From Halobacillus kuroshimensis DSM 18393 (GTDB taxonomy: Bacteria; Bacillota; Bacilli; Bacillales; Halobacillaceae), in NCBI RefSeq assembly GCF_000425705.1, contig NZ_AUDY01000010.1, positions 124,001 to 188,000 on the forward strand: 64,000 bases of DNA. Reading direction: 5' to 3'. The position numbers and the translations under genes are program-made. The notes under the pieces are model-generated. The model was given only the letters and a program-made list of their open reading frames with translations, was not told where the DNA came from and did not search any database. Below, in pieces: positions 61,264 through 64,000 of this stretch (positions within the stretch are counted from its first letter, which is position 1; every line of letters begins with the position of its first letter).

Positions 61264-62994
61264 ATGTCCAAAGAAAAAATTATTGGTGTCTGGCTGGTCT
61301 GGGCGGTCATCTGGCCCCTGGGTCTTGTACTGATTTACAACTTGGAAACGCCGGCGATTTCCGGAAGCTTGATCAACCTGGTGATATTTGCGCTGCTTAC
61401 GGTCATTGTAGCCCTGTTTCCACTGCGGATCGGAGACCACCCGGTGTTTTTTTCACAGGGAGTGGCTTTCGCCGTATTTCTCCATTACGGGCTGTTTGCA
61501 GAAATAGTCATTTCTCAAATTGCCTTAGGTGCCCTGCTCATCAAAGTAAGGTTGAGCAGGCATACGATGTACAGAATCCCCATCAACCAGCTTATGTTTC
61601 TGATGATCTCTGTTTTTTCCGCGCTCCTTTATGAAGGACTCGGGGGCGGACATGGTCCTGAGGCTGTGGATGAATTTCGTGATCTTTTTCCTATCGTTTC
61701 CTATGCTGTCTCCCAGATTGTGTTGAACCAGCTTTTTCTATCGGCCATCTCCAAATGGCTGTATAAACGGCCGTTCAAATGGCTGGATCAAGGTTTGTTA
61801 TGGGATGTGATGACAGCGGGGCTGGTGCTGCCGATCGGTTTTGTCCTGTTCGTCGTCTTTCTCCCATTTGGAATCAGTGGGATTTTCTTTGTTGGTATTC
61901 CTTTTGTGTTCATATCAGGCATGATGATGATGTACCATAACAGCAGTCAGGTGAATGAGTATTTGAAGCGGGCGAGCCGGATCGGCCATGAATTGACAGG
62001 CGAGCTAAGCGTGACAGAGGTGCTGAACATATTCGTCGATCACATGTCGGACCTTCTTCCGCTGGATCATTTGTATGTGTTTGATGTGAAGGAAAGCGGC
62101 CGTTTGAAACTGATCCGTTTTTTCGACCGGTCGGGAACGTTGGAGTTTCCGCCGATTACCTTGCAAAAAGGGGAGAGTGTGAGTGGTCATACGCTCCAGG
62201 CTGGAAAAGGGGCCTACTACAAAAAACGGACAGAATGGAGAACGTTGGAAAGTCCTTATATACCGGACGCTTCGGAAAGTGTCTTATCCGTCCCGGTCGT
62301 CCGGAATAACGAGACGGTTGGTGTGATTACGGTATACTCGAACCAAAAACGGGCGTTTTTGCAGTTTCAGCTCCTCATATTGTCCATTTTGGCCAACTAT
62401 CTCGGTGTAGCCATTGAAAATGCGCGTCACTATGAGAAAACGAAAGAGGAAAGTGAGCGCTGTGCGCTGACAGGCGTTTACAATTACCGGTATTTCGATG
62501 ATTTTATAAAGCAGTCGTTCCTAAAGCATGAGGAAGATGAACGGGAACCGGTTTCGCTGATCCTCCTGGATATTGATCACTTCAAAAAGGTGAACGACAC
62601 GTATGGGCACGAAAGCGGAAACGAAATTTTGATTGAACTCGCCGGTCGTTTAAAGGAAGCAGCCGGGGAGGACATGACACTGGCCCGTTACGGAGGAGAA
62701 GAATTTGTTTTTCTTCTGCCGGGATTCGACGAACAAGCGGCTCTTGCTTTCGCCCTTCATATCCAGGGCGTCATTACGGAGGATCCGTTTACCGTAGTTG
62801 AACATATTCTGAAACAAGAGGGGCCTGTTTCCGTGCAAGTCACTGCAAGCATCGGTGCGGCCTCCTATCCTGACCCGTGTGAGGAACCCCTCGACTTGAT
62901 TCGTCAGGCGGACAGGGCGATGTACGTCGGAGCGAAACAAAGAGGGAGAAACAGAGTTGCGGGATATAAAGATTTGATGCAGCCAGTCCAATAA
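61264..62994 (+). CDS. Membrane GAF-GGDEF diguanylate cyclase
   Basis: A 576-residue protein with an N-terminal membrane region of about six helices (residues 8-225), a GAF-like sensor domain (about 240-395) and a GGDEF domain (about 405-565). The active site is RYGGEEFVFLLPG, with DIDHFKKVNDTYGH as metal-binding loop, so it should make cyclic-di-GMP. The inhibitory RxxD site is replaced by GEDM. The ATG at 61264 follows AGAGGTGATACG. The stop lies in the terminator stem. Its signal is unknown. Confidence 0.92.
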   Translation: MSKEKIIGVWLVWAVIWPLGLVLIYNLETPAISGSLINLVIFALLTVIVALFPLRIGDHPVFFSQGVAFAVFLHYGLFAEIVISQIALGALLIKVRLSRHTMYRIPINQLMFLMISVFSALLYEGLGGGHGPEAVDEFRDLFPIVSYAVSQIVLNQLFLSAISKWLYKRPFKWLDQGLLWDVMTAGLVLPIGFVLFVVFLPFGISGIFFVGIPFVFISGMMMMYHNSSQVNEYLKRASRIGHELTGELSVTEVLNIFVDHMSDLLPLDHLYVFDVKESGRLKLIRFFDRSGTLEFPPITLQKGESVSGHTLQAGKGAYYKKRTEWRTLESPYIPDASESVLSVPVVRNNETVGVITVYSNQKRAFLQFQLLILSILANYLGVAIENARHYEKTKEESERCALTGVYNYRYFDDFIKQSFLKHEEDEREPVSLILLDIDHFKKVNDTYGHESGNEILIELAGRLKEAAGEDMTLARYGGEEFVFLLPGFDEQAALAFALHIQGVITEDPFTVVEHILKQEGPVSVQVTASIGAASYPDPCEEPLDLIRQADRAMYVGAKQRGRNRVAGYKDLMQPVQ

Positions 62995-63022
62995 ATTTTT
63001 ATTGGACTGGCTTTTTATTTTT
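62980..63022 (+). terminator. Terminator overlapping the cyclase stop
   Basis: AGCCAGTCCAATAAA (62981-62995) pairs perfectly with TTTATTGGACTGGCT (62998-63012), then TTTTATTTT. The TAA stop is at the top of the left arm. Confidence 0.93.
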
Positions 63023-63148
63023 TTTGAGACAAAACCGGAGATGTGGGCTATAATTTTTATGATCCTCTGCTTTTGAACCCACCGCCTGATCAAACTCCCT
63101 TCTCTCCTTTTACACCGGCTATTCATTTCTGAAAAAGGAGATCCGCGT

Positions 63149-63904
63149 ATGTATATCCTTTTCTCTTTCTACTTTTTCCTCACTGGAACCATATTAGGTT
63201 CTTTCTTTCATGTGGTTGGGGTGAGACTGCCTCAAAACGCTCCATTTATCACATCAAGATCTGCCTGCCCGGTTTGTTCGACGACGCTGCAGGCCAGAGA
63301 TTTGATTCCTCTCGCTTCCTACACGCTCGCCAAAGGGAAGTGCCGCCATTGTCAAACGCACATTTCTCTGGTTTACCCTGCTGTAGAGCTGATCACAGGA
63401 GGCATGTTTCTGTTTTCCTATTGTCAATTCGGGTGGTCGGTGGACGTATTGGAGGCTGTCCTCCTCCTTTCATTGGCGGTCATCGTGACCGTCAGCGACG
63501 TGAAGTATATGATCATTCCCAACCGGCTTCTGATGTTTTTTGCCTTTGCGTTTGTCGTTCTGCGTTTGTTTTTTCCTCTTAGTCCATGGTATGCCTCGCT
63601 GCTTGGTGCCTGTACCGGCTTTGCAATCGTGCTTTTAATCATTGTTCTGAGCCGTGGAGGGATGGGGGGAGGTGATATGAAACTGCTGGCCGTGCTCGGT
63701 TTGTTTTTCGGGGGCCCGTTGACTCTCTTGACGTTCTTTCTGGCTGTGACAGCAGGAACTCTGATCAGCACATTTCTGCTGGCTGCCAAGGTGATCAGCC
63801 GCCGTCAGCCTTTCCCTTTCGGCCCGTTTATCATGGCCGGGGCCGTTATCAGTTTTTATTATGGTGACGCTATACTGGCGTTCTACGTCCAAAGCTTTCA
63901 ATAA
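63149..63904 (+). CDS. comC: Prepilin peptidase ComC
   Basis: A 251-residue membrane aspartyl protease that cleaves and methylates the type IV pilin-like ComG proteins for DNA uptake. The N-terminal methylase part has GTILGSFFHVVGVRLP and two CxxC pairs (Cys40/Cys43 and Cys65/Cys68). The catalytic aspartates are Asp117 in TVSDVKYMIIPN and Asp176 in GMGGGDMKLLA. About seven hydrophobic segments are seen. The ATG follows AAAAGGAGATCCGCGT. A complete comC supports a competence system in this organism. Confidence 0.94.
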   Translation: MYILFSFYFFLTGTILGSFFHVVGVRLPQNAPFITSRSACPVCSTTLQARDLIPLASYTLAKGKCRHCQTHISLVYPAVELITGGMFLFSYCQFGWSVDVLEAVLLLSLAVIVTVSDVKYMIIPNRLLMFFAFAFVVLRLFFPLSPWYASLLGACTGFAIVLLIIVLSRGGMGGGDMKLLAVLGLFFGGPLTLLTFFLAVTAGTLISTFLLAAKVISRRQPFPFGPFIMAGAVISFYYGDAILAFYVQSFQ

Positions 63905-64000
63905 CAAGGAACTGCAGGGGAAAAGGAGAGAAGAGGAGCTTATGAATAAGCCGAAATTGTCGAAGCGGCCCCGACAAAATTAAGCATGGTTTTTATTTCT
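63905..64000. other. Window end after comC
   Basis: A 13-codon frame (63942-63983) follows AGAGGAG but is too short to defend. TTGTCG and CGACAA form a short hairpin (63957-63978). No other gene is visible before the window ends. Confidence 0.4.

Noticed and set aside
63942-63983. 13-codon frame after comC with a ribosome-site-like sequence
   Set aside because: Too short to support without expression or conservation data.

Overview
The window is a stretch of chromosome from an endospore-forming Bacillaceae bacterium. Most of it follows the classic Bacillus order: etfA, trxA, uvrC, yslB, sdhCAB, gerE, a MarR gene, racE, gerM, rph, rdgB, ysnB; then ysoA, tig, clpX, lonA, engB, ysxD, hemAXCDBL, spoVID, valS, folC and comC. 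Sporulation genes (gerE, gerM, spoVID, sda), a valine T-box, ATG/GTG/TTG starts with strong Shine-Dalgarno sites and many rho-independent terminators all fit Firmicutes. Very acidic linkers in the exported lipoproteins hint at a salt-loving relative such as the Halobacillus group, but the genus is only a guess.

Layout. 0-7.4 kb: electron-transfer flavoprotein, thioredoxin, excision repair and succinate dehydrogenase. 7.4-10.5 kb: a ComP/ComA-like two-component pair with no comQ or comX nearby, inserted where Bacillus carries ysmA. 10.5-15.5 kb: gerE, MarR regulator, glutamate racemase, gerM, RNase PH, RdgB and a small phosphodiesterase. 15.5-15.8 kb: tRNA-Gly and tRNA-Arg behind a consensus promoter.

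15.8-32.8 kb is a visibly AT-richer accessory block of 13 sugar genes in two modules. Module 1 is L-rhamnose catabolism (RhaEW, a Pseudomonas stutzeri-type isomerase, rhamnulokinase, DeoR regulator). Module 2 has a second DeoR regulator, an AlsE-type phosphoketose epimerase, a ribokinase-family kinase, an LsrB/RhaS-like ABC importer, a metal-dependent free-ketose 3-epimerase, AraD and AraB, but no arabinose isomerase. Together the enzymes could feed several rare sugars (L-lyxose, L-xylulose, L-ribulose, D-allose, D-allulose) into the pentose phosphate pathway and glycolysis. This is the best candidate for an undescribed system.

33-38.4 kb: an acyl-CoA carboxylase carboxyltransferase and acyl-CoA ligase under a perfect TetR-type palindrome, a YitT membrane protein with a DCC thiol-disulfide protein, and three tiny genes including an Sda-like sporulation checkpoint protein. 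38.7-45.9 kb: protein quality control (tig, clpX, lonA); lonB is absent and lonA has a leader that folds on paper into a three-way junction. 46-48.4 kb: a polar amino-acid ABC importer. 49-55.4 kb: the haem operon, with a PerR-like dyad upstream. 55.6-64 kb: short spoVID, T-box valS, folC, a GAF-GGDEF diguanylate cyclase and the prepilin peptidase comC. No CRISPR array, insertion sequence or prophage was seen.
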